A stretch of DNA of 17,430 bases, from assembly GCA_029865285.1 (NCBI GenBank), contig JAOUHE010000021.1, positions 1 to 17,430 on the forward strand, in the 5' to 3' direction. Within the stretch, counting starts at the first letter, position 1, and each line of letters starts with the position of its first letter. The position numbers were made by a program, and so were the translations under genes. Under the pieces are notes generated by a model that made no database searches, had not been told where the DNA came from, and worked only from the letters and a program-made list of their open reading frames with translations. Shown one piece after another: positions 8,468 to 15,255 of the stretch. The DNA comes from Chloroflexota bacterium (GTDB lineage Bacteria > Chloroflexota > Limnocylindria > QHBO01).

Positions 8468-8502
8468 ACGAGACCGCCCCGCGGTGAGCGGGACGGTCTC
8501 GT
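8468..8502 (-). terminator. Strong hairpin downstream of the secreted-protein gene
   Basis: ACGAGACCG (8468-8476) pairs with CGGTCTCGT (8494-8502), and CCCGC (8478-8482) pairs with GCGGG (8488-8492). There is one C/A mismatch and the loop is GGTGA, giving a 15-position stem. It starts 18 nt after the TAA of the minus-strand secreted-protein gene. No U-run follows, so it is either an unusual terminator, an RNA 3'-end stabiliser, or an operator for the LLM gene whose -10 is adjacent. Confidence 0.55.
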
Positions 8503-8520
8503 GGGAGTGGAGGAGCAGGC

Positions 8521-9249
8521 TTAGCTGCCGAACGGGCGCCCCTCGGGTCCGTCGAAGCCGGGGCCGTGGCGCATGCCACCCGGTCCGCCCATCGGTGGCC
8601 ACGTGCCGTCCTCGAGCGCCTGCGCGAGCTTGTCGAGCATCGTGTCGGCGCGCTCCTGGGTGATCTTGTCGGCCGCCACGAGCGCGTCAAGGTCGGCCTT
8701 GACGGCGTCGACGATCGCCTGGCTCAGCGTCTCGTAGTCGACTCCCTGGGCGACCGCGATCTCCTCGAGCGTGTCGCCGCCGCGCAGGGCCTCCGCCACG
8801 TCAGCGGGCTCCATGCCGAGCGCCTCTGCGGCTGCGCCGATCACGTCGTGACGGGCGTCCGCGCCCGCCGCGTGCTTCCCGGCCCAGTGGAACGCTCCGC
8901 CAAGGAGGCGGCAGCCGTCGCCGTCGGCGGCCTCGATGCGGGCGATGATCCGCTCACCGATATCGGCGGGCAGGTCTCCGGCCGCGACCGCGGCGTTGAC
9001 CGTGGCGATCGACGCGGCCTTGGCGGCCGGCACGAGATCGTCCACCGCGACGCCGAGCTCATCGGCGAACTGCTCCTGCCAGGTGGCGCAGTAGCGCGCC
9101 ATGTCGGCGTCGTCTGCGCCGACGGCGAGCGTGTTGCCGCCCGCCGGTGCCGCCGCTGGTGCCGCCGCAACGGCGCTGATCATGGTTCCGCCAACGAGCG
9201 CCGCGGCGATCATGCCGCTGGCGATCCCGAACGTCTTGAGAGTCTTCAT
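8521..9249 (-). CDS. Secreted alanine-rich helical protein of unknown function
   Basis: 242 residues. The Sec signal peptide is clear: MKTLK, then a hydrophobic core to about residue 26, with likely cleavage after AVAAA near residue 30. The mature part is acidic and helical. Two similar modules appear: ADELGVAVDDLVPAAKAA (about 62-79) and AEALGMEPADVAEALRGG (about 141-158), the second followed by DTLEEIAVAQGVDYETL and KADLDALVAADKITQERAD. Such LG-[IVM]-x-x-x-[DE]-[VL] helical repeats occur in many exported proteins of Actinobacteria and Chloroflexota with no known function. Two Cys (54, 113) could form a disulfide. The tail is Gly/Pro-rich. ATG 9249 is preceded at 7 nt by AAGGA (9261-9257), an actual Shine-Dalgarno site. 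It diverges from the two-component system and may be its target or signal partner. Confidence 0.8.
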   Translation of the reverse strand: MKTLKTFGIASGMIAAALVGGTMISAVAAAPAAAPAGGNTLAVGADDADMARYCATWQEQFADELGVAVDDLVPAAKAASIATVNAAVAAGDLPADIGERIIARIEAADGDGCRLLGGAFHWAGKHAAGADARHDVIGAAAEALGMEPADVAEALRGGDTLEEIAVAQGVDYETLSQAIVDAVKADLDALVAADKITQERADTMLDKLAQALEDGTWPPMGGPGGMRHGPGFDGPEGRPFGS

Positions 9250-9316
9250 CGGTCCATCCTTGTCATCTCGATCGTCGCTTGGTGCGATCGCGTTGTGTCC
9301 ACCATGGGGTCGCGCC

Positions 9317-9334
9317 GTGAAGAACGCGTCAAGA
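9317..9334 (+). promoter_or_regulatory. Candidate response-regulator box (11-bp-spaced direct repeat)
   Basis: GTGAAGA (9317-9323) and GTCAAGA (9328-9334) match at 6 of 7 positions with a 4-bp spacer, an 11-bp period like the tandem sites bound by OmpR/PhoB-type regulators. An inverted copy of the first half-site, TCTTCAC, lies at 9347-9353. The site sits between the secreted-protein gene and the response-regulator gene, so it could serve both. This is a pattern observation only. Confidence 0.35.
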
Positions 9335-9375
9335 TCACTCTTCCGGTCTTCACATCGTCTGAATGGCCCCCACAC

Positions 9376-9381
9376 TACGAT
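9376..9381 (+). promoter_or_regulatory. Putative -10 element (TACGAT) of the two-component operon
   Basis: TACGAT ends 6 nt before ATG 9388, again leaderless spacing with no ribosome site. No good -35 lies 16-18 bp upstream, which would fit activation by a bound regulator. Confidence 0.5.
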
Positions 9382-9387
9382 GCGCAC

Positions 9388-10122
9388 ATGCCCGGTGCAC
9401 GGATCCTGATCGTTGAAGACGAACCGCAGCTTCGTTCGCTGCTCCGGCTCTACCTGGAACGTGATGGACACCAGGTGACCGATGTCGGTGATGGGATGGC
9501 GGCGCTCGCCGCGTTCGACGCCGATGGTGCCGACCTGGTGATCCTGGACCTGATGCTGCCCGGCATGCAGGGCGAGGCGGTGCTCGAGGCGCTCCGCGAG
9601 GGCGGCGGCGTGCCGATCCTGATCACGTCAGCCAAGCGGACCGATGCGGAACGTATCGCCGGTCTGCGGCTCGGCGCCGACGACTACCTCGCCAAGCCGT
9701 TCAACCCGCACGAACTGACCGCACGCGTCGCCGCAATCCTGCGGCGCACCCGTCCACCAACCGCCGCCGAGGAGGGGATCCTTTCGCTCGAGCGGGGGCG
9801 GCTGGTGCTCGATCCGGCATCGCGGCGGTACACGCTGACCGGCGCCGACGCCACGGGCGAGCCGGTCCCCGTGGCCGGACGGCTCACCCCCGGGGAGGCG
9901 GCACTGCTGGTCGCGCTGGCGCGACGCCCCGGCACGGTACTGAGCCGGGAGGTTCTGCTCGAGGCGGTGGCGCGGCGGCCCGACGAGGTGTACGAGCGCG
10001 TGGTGGACGTGCATGTCGCCAACCTGCGCCGAAAGCTCGGAGACGACGCCGGGGCGCCGTGGCTCATCGAGACGATCCCCGCCACCGGGTACCGGCTGGT
10101 GGCCAGCCGCGACGACTCATGA
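9388..10122 (+). CDS. OmpR/PhoB-type response regulator
   Basis: 244 residues. The receiver domain spans residues 4-119, with the acidic pair E10/D11, phospho-acceptor D54 in LVILDLMLPGM, T80 in ILITSAK, and K103 in YLAKPFNP. A winged-helix DNA-binding domain follows at about 135-240; VDVHVANLRRKLG (about 207-219) is the recognition helix, and ETIPATGYRL is the wing. The wing-side strand region carries a loop of about 12 residues (TGADATGEPVPV, 151-162) before LTPGEAALL, longer than usual in the family. It is phosphorylated by the kinase encoded next, with which its stop overlaps (ATGA). It may autoregulate through the repeat at 9317. ATG 9388 is chosen by the domain start and by the -10 spacing. 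Confidence 0.95.
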   Translation: MPGARILIVEDEPQLRSLLRLYLERDGHQVTDVGDGMAALAAFDADGADLVILDLMLPGMQGEAVLEALREGGGVPILITSAKRTDAERIAGLRLGADDYLAKPFNPHELTARVAAILRRTRPPTAAEEGILSLERGRLVLDPASRRYTLTGADATGEPVPVAGRLTPGEAALLVALARRPGTVLSREVLLEAVARRPDEVYERVVDVHVANLRRKLGDDAGAPWLIETIPATGYRLVASRDDS

Positions 10123-11432
10123 AGGGGCAGCCCCTGAGCCTGCGGCTGGCGCTCGTGCTGTCGCTTGCCGTAGTGGTCGTGCTGCTGGTGACCGGGCTGG
10201 CGGTCAACCGGCTCGTGAGCCGGAGCGTTGAGGACGAGTTGACGATCGTCGAGCGTCAGCGGCTGACCCTGGTTGCGACCGCGGTCGCCGAGGTCGACCT
10301 CTCGCAGCCACGAGCCCAGCGCAGTCTCGAGCTCATCCTGGGTAGGGTCGCCGCCCAGGTCCGGGGCCGCGTCGAGTTGTTGGCGGCGGATGGCACGCTC
10401 GTTGCCGGTGCCGGGCGGCTGCCGCCCAGCGTGGGAAGCGAGCAACTGGAAGAGCCGGTGGCCGGTGGGGGGACACTCGTGATCCATGTGCCACTGCCGG
10501 ACCGCGCATTCCTGCGGGTCTTCAACGCGACCCTGGTGATTGCCGGTCTCCTCGCCGTGCTGGTGGTGATCGCGGCCTCGTTCTTCCTCTCCGACCGCCT
10601 CACGCGCCCGTTGCGCGAGGTCGCGGCGGCTGCCCACCGGCTCGGAGGCGGCGACCTGTCGGCGCGCGCGAGCGGCGGTCCCGACCGCGAGTCGGCCGAG
10701 CTGGCGGATGCGTTCAACACCATGGGCGAGCGCCTCGAGCGCTCTGAGATGCTGCGCCGCCGCGCCGCCACCGACATGGCCCACGATCTCGCGACGCCGG
10801 CGACGGTCCTCGAGTCGCAGCTCCAGGCGCTGGTGGACGGCGTGCTCCCGGCCGATCGGGAGCAGCTCGACCGCGCCCGGGCCGCGGCCGGGGCGCTGTC
10901 CGGCGTCATCGTCCAGCTGCGGGACCTGGTCGACGCCGAATCGGCGACACTCAGCCGCCGCCCTGATCGCTACGTCCTGCGCGAGCTGCTCGGCGAGCTC
11001 GAGCGCAGCCTGGAGCCGCTCTTCCACGAGACCGGCCTCCCCCTGGTGGTCGAAGCGCCGGCCGACGACGTGGCGGTGGACGTTGATCGGGTCCAGTTCA
11101 GTCGTGCGCTGCGCAACGTGCTCGTCAACGCGGTCCAGCATTCGCCCGCCGGTGGCGTGGTGCAGGTGATGACCAAGGCGTCACTCCGTGAGGTCACGAT
11201 CCGGGTGATCGACACCGGTGCGGGGATCTCGCAAGCCGACATGCCCCACGTCTTCGAGCGCTTCTACCGCGCAGACGAGGTTCGCGGGGCGAGCCCGGCA
11301 AGGTCGGGGAGCGGGATCGGCCTGACGATCGCGCGTGAACTTCTTGACGCGAACGGCGGGCGGATCGTCGTCGAGCGGACCGGGCCCGATGGCACGACCT
11401 TTGCCATCACCCTGCCACGAGCCGCCGTCTAG
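10119..11432 (+). CDS. Sensor histidine kinase (HAMP-containing, BaeS/CpxA-like)
   Basis: 437 residues. It has a membrane helix at about 8-30, an extracytoplasmic sensor of about 100 residues, a second helix at about 137-158, and a HAMP linker (about 159-210). The H-box has H222 in DMAHDLATPATVLESQL. The ATPase domain has N337 in LRNVLVNAVQHS (N-box), DTGAGI (365-370), FERFYR (379-384) and GSGIGL (397-402). The H-box differs from the usual HE/DLRTPL: Arg is Ala, and Leu after Pro is Ala. This may be lineage-specific, as all other catalytic residues are present. It sits in the inner membrane and senses an unknown envelope signal. The ATG overlaps the regulator's stop by 4 nt. Its TAG overlaps the TAG of the convergent GNAT gene within CTAG. 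Confidence 0.95.
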   Translation: MKGQPLSLRLALVLSLAVVVVLLVTGLAVNRLVSRSVEDELTIVERQRLTLVATAVAEVDLSQPRAQRSLELILGRVAAQVRGRVELLAADGTLVAGAGRLPPSVGSEQLEEPVAGGGTLVIHVPLPDRAFLRVFNATLVIAGLLAVLVVIAASFFLSDRLTRPLREVAAAAHRLGGGDLSARASGGPDRESAELADAFNTMGERLERSEMLRRRAATDMAHDLATPATVLESQLQALVDGVLPADREQLDRARAAAGALSGVIVQLRDLVDAESATLSRRPDRYVLRELLGELERSLEPLFHETGLPLVVEAPADDVAVDVDRVQFSRALRNVLVNAVQHSPAGGVVQVMTKASLREVTIRVIDTGAGISQADMPHVFERFYRADEVRGASPARSGSGIGLTIARELLDANGGRIVVERTGPDGTTFAITLPRAAV

Positions 11433-12046
11433 GGTCCGGCCAGTTCCCAGCTGCGCGGACGATCCAGCGCCAGCCAATCGTCGCGGATGATCGACATCAA
11501 CTGAACGTCGTGGAACGCGCCACGATGGAACCTGCTGCGCCGCAACACTGCATCGGTCTTGAAGCCGGCCTTGTCGTACGAGCGCCTGGCGCGCGGGTTG
11601 TAGTCGAAGACGTGCAGGTAGATGCGTTCCAGCCGCAGCTCACCCATGCCGAAATCGACGAGGCAGTTGAGGGCGTCGGTCCCGAGGCCGCGCCCGAGTC
11701 GGGACTTGTCGAAGATGACGATCGACAACTCGGCGCTGCCATTCTCGCGCTCCAGGCCGCGCAGCGTCACGTTCCCGATGGCGCGGTCCTCACCGAGCAG
11801 GCAGATGCTGAACGAGAACATCGTCTTGCCCTGCTGCGAGGCCATCATCTGTGCGTATTCCTGGGCGCCGTCCTCGCCTACCGGCATCTTCATCCCCAGG
11901 AAATGGCCGATCTCCGCGTCGGCGACCCAATTGGGGCCGACGGTGATGTCGGCCTTGACCGCGGCGCGTAGCCAGACACGCTCACCGCGGAGCATGGGCA
12001 GCGGACGAGCGACGGTCTCCTGGGGCTCGGGCGGGGATTCGGGCAT
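11429..12046 (-). CDS. GNAT-family N-acetyltransferase (RimJ/RimL/SpeG-like)
   Basis: 205 residues from the chosen start. The acetyl-CoA binding motif A is visible in KSRLGRGLGTDALNCLVDFGM (R/Q-x-x-G-x-G type), followed by LERIYLHVFDYNPRARRSYDKAGF, the typical motif B that places a Tyr near the catalytic site. The family transfers acetyl groups to protein N-termini, polyamines or antibiotics; the substrate is not readable here. A SpeG-like polyamine acetyltransferase is possible given the amine genes nearby, but this is weak. I chose ATG 12046 because TATCAT (minus strand, 12059-12054) ends 7 nt before it. The ATG at 12055, three codons earlier, overlaps that -10. It converges with the kinase gene with overlapping stops. 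Confidence 0.88.
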   Translation of the reverse strand: MPESPPEPQETVARPLPMLRGERVWLRAAVKADITVGPNWVADAEIGHFLGMKMPVGEDGAQEYAQMMASQQGKTMFSFSICLLGEDRAIGNVTLRGLERENGSAELSIVIFDKSRLGRGLGTDALNCLVDFGMGELRLERIYLHVFDYNPRARRSYDKAGFKTDAVLRRSRFHRGAFHDVQLMSIIRDDWLALDRPRSWELAGP

Positions 12047-12053
12047 CGCCGGC

Positions 12054-12059
12054 ATGATA
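12054..12059 (-). promoter_or_regulatory. Putative -10 element (TATCAT) of the GNAT gene
   Basis: On the minus strand TATCAT ends 7 nt before ATG 12046, supporting a leaderless start there. The motif overlaps the alternative ATG at 12055, which argues against that start. Confidence 0.5.
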
Positions 12060-12063
12060 CCGA

Positions 12064-12080
12064 TGAGGCGAGATGCCTCA
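12064..12080. repeat. Short inverted repeat in the GNAT promoter
   Basis: TGAGGC (12064-12069) and GCCTCA (12075-12080) form 6-bp arms around GAGAT. It lies just upstream of the TATCAT -10 and 17 nt after the stop of the upstream minus-strand gene. It has no T-run, so a repressor site or a weak RNA hairpin are both possible. Confidence 0.35.
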
Positions 12081-12096
12081 CCGCCAGGTTCCGCGG

Positions 12097-12783
12097 TTAC
12101 TCCTCGAAGGGAAGTCCGCGCTCGACCGCCGCCCAGCCGGCGGTCAGCAGCCGTATCGCCACCTCGACGTCGCGGGCCGGAGCGTGGTTCGGGGCGATAA
12201 GGGCCCCGGCGAGCCCGGGGAGGAGCGGCGAGAGGCCGAACGAGGCGACGATGAGCGCATCCCCCTCATGCGGGCCTGCCTCGATGCGGTAGAGCGTCTC
12301 CTGCTCGACCGTGTCGTAGTGCACCCAGTACGGGTCAGTAGCCGCGACGCGGGTGAGGCGCGTTCCGGTGCGCAGCTGTCGGGACGGGGGGGTGTCGAGC
12401 AGCGCCGGTGAGCCGGCGTACCAGAGGCGCGCCCCGCGGAGATCGCGTTGCAGGCTGTCGGTCCACGACTCCCACCACGACGTCCGACGCAGGGTGGTCT
12501 CGTCCAGTGCCAGATCGGCAAGGACGACGAAGTCGTTCGGGTCGTGCGGCTCGTCCTCGCAGCGGACATCACAGTGCGGCAGGAGCACGCGAGGGAGCTC
12601 GCCGATCGACAGCCGGGCGCTCAGCCAGGTGCTCGAGGCGGCATGGTCAACCTGGTGTGCTCCGGGATTGATCAGCGCCACGACCTGTTCCCCCTGCCGC
12701 ATCTGGTCAACGGCAACGGAGAACGCGCGGTGCGCGTCCCAGGCGCGCTCGGCGGGGTACATCGCTACATCTGCTCGTGTCAT
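12097..12783 (-). CDS. Conserved-looking protein of unknown function
   Basis: About 228 residues. I do not recognise the family. There is no signal peptide and no clear membrane segment. Visible features are an N-terminal helical part (WDAHRAFSVAVDQMRQGEQVVALINPG), a His/Asp/Cys-containing loop (LLPHCDVRCEDEPHDPNDF) with residues that could bind metal, a Trp-rich segment (WWESWTDSLQRDLRGARLWY), and a C-terminal half with LYRIEAGPHEGDALIVASFG and an ALIAPNHAPARDVEVAIRLL helix. Codon use looks like its neighbours, supporting a real gene. ATG 12783 is preceded by AAGGA only 2 nt away, a weak ribosome site; ATG 12762 is an alternative. It diverges from the secretion-ATPase-like gene and lies upstream of the GNAT gene on the same strand. 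Confidence 0.65.
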   Translation of the reverse strand: MTRADVAMYPAERAWDAHRAFSVAVDQMRQGEQVVALINPGAHQVDHAASSTWLSARLSIGELPRVLLPHCDVRCEDEPHDPNDFVVLADLALDETTLRRTSWWESWTDSLQRDLRGARLWYAGSPALLDTPPSRQLRTGTRLTRVAATDPYWVHYDTVEQETLYRIEAGPHEGDALIVASFGLSPLLPGLAGALIAPNHAPARDVEVAIRLLTAGWAAVERGLPFEE

Positions 12784-13018
12784 GATCCTTATGGGACCAG
12801 CGAGTACGGGGACTCGGCAACTACTCTGGACCGCACCGCATCGCACACAACGACCACACTGGTGCCCCCGGTCAACGGCCATGGCCCACCGCCAGACCGG
12901 TACCAAGGTCCTGTCAGCCGCTATCGGGCCCATGCTGCGATCGCCACGGATGGACGCCATCGGGCATGAATCCGACGCTTGCGCGGCACGAAACGGGCGC
13001 GGTACCGTGGCCGCCAGC
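12784..13018. other. Divergent intergenic region, 235 bp
   Basis: This is the longest gap in the window. It separates two divergent genes and so must hold at least one promoter for each. TACCGT (13003-13008) is a possible -10, 10 nt before the ATG at 13019. The plus-strand frame of the ATPase gene is open right across it, but that part lacks recognisable protein character. I see no repeat array, RNA gene or strong hairpin. Confidence 0.4.
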
Positions 13019-13915
13019 ATGGACGCCCGCCTCGACTGGTATCGCCGATTCCCGGAGGGCTGGTGGGGGTACCACCGGGAACTGCCCAAGCCGATGAGTG
13101 CCGTCGAGATCGCGGCGAGCGGCAGCCTCGATCTTCGCCTGATGGCGATGCTGTGGGCGGTAGTACATCGGCGCCGCGGCGTGATGCTCGCGTCGGAGGC
13201 GCCGATGGCGGGCAAGACCACCACGCTCTCGGCCCTCGTCGACTTCCTGCCCGACGGCGCGGTGGGCGTCTTCCTGCGGGGATGGCACCCCGACGACGAA
13301 TGGACCGCCGAGATCGGCGCGGACCGTGGCTACCTGTTGGTCAACGAGATGAGCGACCACCTGCCGATCTACGTCTGGGGTCGCAACGCACGCCTTTCCC
13401 TGAAACTCGCGGCAGGCGGCTACGGACTCGGAGCGACGATGCATGCGGATTCGCTCGGTGAGGCGACCGCTTTGCTGCGCGCCGAGCTCGGCGCAACCGA
13501 CGCGGAGCTGGGCGCGCTCACCGTCTACCTCCAGTATTCCGCCTACCGGACGCCGACGGGCATGTACCGCCGCGTCGAGGAGGCGTGGCACCTGCGAACC
13601 GATCCTGCGGGAACGCTGGTGCCCGTGCGCCTGGCGGCCATGGAGGGCGAGCGCTCGCCGAGCCTCACCGGCGCACAGCGCGATCCGCTGCCACCGCTGC
13701 TCGATGGCGACGGTGGCCGGTCCGGTCGGCCGCTGCTGCATGACCCCGCTGCCTACGCCGAGCTGGCAACCTCGCTCGGTACGACAGCGGACGCCCTGGA
13801 GCGTGAGATCTCGGAGCGAATCGCCTTCCTCGCCGCGCTGGCTGAGCGAGAGATCACCGATCCCGCGTCGGTCGCTGTCGCAATCGCCGACTATCCCCGG
13901 TCGCATTCGGGATAA
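13019..13915 (+). CDS. Single-domain type II/IV secretion ATPase-like protein (VirB11/PilT/CpaF-related)
   Basis: 298 residues from ATG 13019. Residues 50-170 look like the catalytic domain of secretion/pilus ATPases. A Walker A-like stretch, ASEAPMAGKTTTLSAL, has K66 and T67. An Asp-box/Walker B-like stretch is YLLVNEMSD (105-113), and a His-box-like ATMHADSLGEA with H142 is at 139-149. The P-loop is degenerate: the first Gly of GxxxxGK[ST] is Glu (E60). The usual N-terminal domain is missing; only about 50 residues precede the P-loop, and a C-terminal tail of about 90 residues (some helical) is added. No pilin, secretin or platform gene is nearby. It might be a pilus-type motor working with distant genes, or an ATP-binding protein re-used for another task. 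A start further upstream in frame is possible. Confidence 0.72.
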   Translation: MDARLDWYRRFPEGWWGYHRELPKPMSAVEIAASGSLDLRLMAMLWAVVHRRRGVMLASEAPMAGKTTTLSALVDFLPDGAVGVFLRGWHPDDEWTAEIGADRGYLLVNEMSDHLPIYVWGRNARLSLKLAAGGYGLGATMHADSLGEATALLRAELGATDAELGALTVYLQYSAYRTPTGMYRRVEEAWHLRTDPAGTLVPVRLAAMEGERSPSLTGAQRDPLPPLLDGDGGRSGRPLLHDPAAYAELATSLGTTADALEREISERIAFLAALAEREITDPASVAVAIADYPRSHSG

Positions 13916-13916
13916 T
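13911..13916 (+). promoter_or_regulatory. Putative -10 element (GATAAT) inside the preceding stop
   Basis: GATAAT ends 6 nt before ATG 13923 and contains the TAA stop codon of the upstream gene. Five of six bases match the -10 consensus. No -35 is evident. Confidence 0.45.
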
Positions 13917-13922
13917 CGGGGC

Positions 13923-14837
13923 ATGCCGCGTCCGCTGAAGATCGGAGTCCAGCTCCCCGAGGTGGAGTACGTCGCCCGCTGGTCGGAGCTCGCCGAGATG
14001 GCACGAGGTGCGGAGGCGATCGGGCTCGATTCGCTCTGGCTCGGCGACCACCTGCTCTACCGCGACGACGGCCTGCCACCCAGGGGCCCCTGGGAGGCGT
14101 GGTCGACGCTCGCGGCGCTGGCCGCCATCACCGAGCGGGTCGAGATCGGTCCGCTGGTGGCGGCGACGTCGTTCCACAACCCGGCAATGCTGGCCAAGAA
14201 GGCGGCCACCATCGAGGAGATCAGCGGTGGCCGCCTGGTGCTGGGGCTCGGGGCGGGCTGGAACGAGGCGGAGTACCGGGCCTACGGCTTCCCGTTTGGC
14301 AAGCGGGTGAGCCGCTTCGAAGAAGCCTTCACGGTCATTCGCACGCTGCTCCGGGACGGTCGCTGCGACTTCCACGGCACCTACTACGAGCTCCATGACT
14401 GTGAGTTGCTGCCCCGGGGCCCACGCCCGGAGGGGCCACCACTGATGATCGGCTCGATCGGCCCGCGCATGCTCTCCATAACGCTCCCGTACGTGCAGTC
14501 CTGGAACGCCTGGTTCACCTGGTTCGGGAACTCCCCGGAGGGGTACCGACCGATGCGCGACACGGTGGACGAAGCCTGTCGCCGCGCCGGTCGCGACCCG
14601 GCGACGCTGGAGCGGACCCTCGCCCTCTTCATCGGCTTCCCCGGCTCCCAGGGCCGGAAGCTCGGCGATCTGTCGGACCCGGACGTCGCGGCCATTCCCG
14701 GCGACCCCGAACACCTCGCCCCCGCGCTGCGGGCCTTTGCGGCAGAGGGCGTGACGCACGTCCAGCTGGTGCTTGACCCGATCAACGCCGACACGATCGC
14801 AGCGCTGGCCCCCACGCTCGCCCTTCTCGACAGCTGA
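13923..14837 (+). CDS. LLM-class flavin/F420-dependent oxidoreductase
   Basis: 304 residues. The luciferase-like TIM barrel is shown by KIGVQLPE at the N-terminus, LDSLWLGDHLL (about 34-44), ERVEIGPLVAATSFHNPAMLAKKAATIEEISGG split across strands 3-4, and RLVLGLGAGWNEAEYRAYGFPFG. The late segment PPLMIGSIGPRML is the substrate-side strand. Family members use FMN or F420; the pattern here is the F420-type actinobacterial/Chloroflexota group, substrate unknown. It belongs to a different branch from the oxidoreductase at 7461-8450. ATG 13923 lies 6 nt after a GATAAT -10 and 7 nt after the ATPase stop. It is followed by a 40-nt gap with another -10, so its link to the downstream cluster is positional. 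Confidence 0.9.
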   Translation: MPRPLKIGVQLPEVEYVARWSELAEMARGAEAIGLDSLWLGDHLLYRDDGLPPRGPWEAWSTLAALAAITERVEIGPLVAATSFHNPAMLAKKAATIEEISGGRLVLGLGAGWNEAEYRAYGFPFGKRVSRFEEAFTVIRTLLRDGRCDFHGTYYELHDCELLPRGPRPEGPPLMIGSIGPRMLSITLPYVQSWNAWFTWFGNSPEGYRPMRDTVDEACRRAGRDPATLERTLALFIGFPGSQGRKLGDLSDPDVAAIPGDPEHLAPALRAFAAEGVTHVQLVLDPINADTIAALAPTLALLDS

Positions 14838-14864
14838 CCGTCCGGTCACCCTGCGGCGGACTGG

Positions 14865-14870
14865 TATCCT
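14865..14870 (+). promoter_or_regulatory. Putative -10 element (TATCCT) of the four-gene cluster
   Basis: TATCCT ends 7 nt before ATG 14878, with no ribosome binding site in between. It would drive the four overlapping genes up to 16662. Confidence 0.5.
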
Positions 14871-14877
14871 CGCCGCC

Positions 14878-15255
14878 ATGGACGGTGCGCAGCCCCCGAT
14901 TCCGATCGGCTCGAGCGGACGGCTCGAAGCGCTGCCATTGACCAATGCGGCCGGCAATCACGCCATCGTGGTTCGACAGGCGGACACGCCGCGGGCCCTC
15001 CTCACCGGCGAGGCGGGGGACGGAGACCGTGACCGCGTGGTCGTCGTTCCGCTCGACGCCGATGTGCAGCTCCACGTCGACGGCGACGCCCTGGCCATCT
15101 GGCTCGCCGAGGGCTCCGTGGCCGCGCCGCAGCGCGCGATTCCCGGCTGGGCCAGCGCGGTCGGTCTGCTCCTTCTGCTCCTCCTGCTGGCACTGACTGT
15201 CCTTGGCAGTGTCACCGCCTTCACCTGGCTGCTGGAAGGGCTGGGATGGCGATAG
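14878..15255 (+). CDS. Small tail-anchored membrane protein of unknown function
   Basis: 125 residues. I do not recognise a family. Residues 1-90 form a soluble part: a strand-rich segment with HAIVVRQADTPRALL (28-42), DRVVVVPLDADVQLHVDGDAL (52-72) and an acidic stretch. Residues 92-118 form one strongly hydrophobic helix with a run of eight leucines, followed by a seven-residue tail. This is a C-tail-anchored layout with the N-terminal domain probably in the cytoplasm. The leucine run is encoded by a CTG/CTC/CTT-rich stretch. ATG 14878 follows a TATCCT -10 at 7 nt. The last 10 nt overlap the next gene, so the two are probably coupled. Confidence 0.7.
   Translation: MDGAQPPIPIGSSGRLEALPLTNAAGNHAIVVRQADTPRALLTGEAGDGDRDRVVVVPLDADVQLHVDGDALAIWLAEGSVAAPQRAIPGWASAVGLLLLLLLLALTVLGSVTAFTWLLEGLGWR

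Noticed and set aside
9250..9471. N-terminal extension of the secreted protein to a start at 9471
   Set aside because: It would bury the signal peptide inside the protein and overlap the response-regulator start. ATG 9249 has a ribosome site and begins the signal peptide.
12064..12080. Short hairpin considered as an intrinsic terminator of the unknown gene
   Set aside because: It has only 6-bp arms and no T-run; its position at the GNAT promoter fits an operator or chance palindrome equally well.
12353..13018. Upstream in-frame extension of the ATPase-like gene
   Set aside because: The extension runs antisense through the unknown gene at 12097-12783 and lacks domain character. A shorter extension into the 235-bp gap cannot be excluded.
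13443..13922. Upstream extension of the LLM oxidoreductase gene at 13923
   Set aside because: It lies inside the ATPase-like gene in another frame and is Arg/Ser-rich. The LLM domain starts at residue 4 from ATG 13923, which has a -10 in position.
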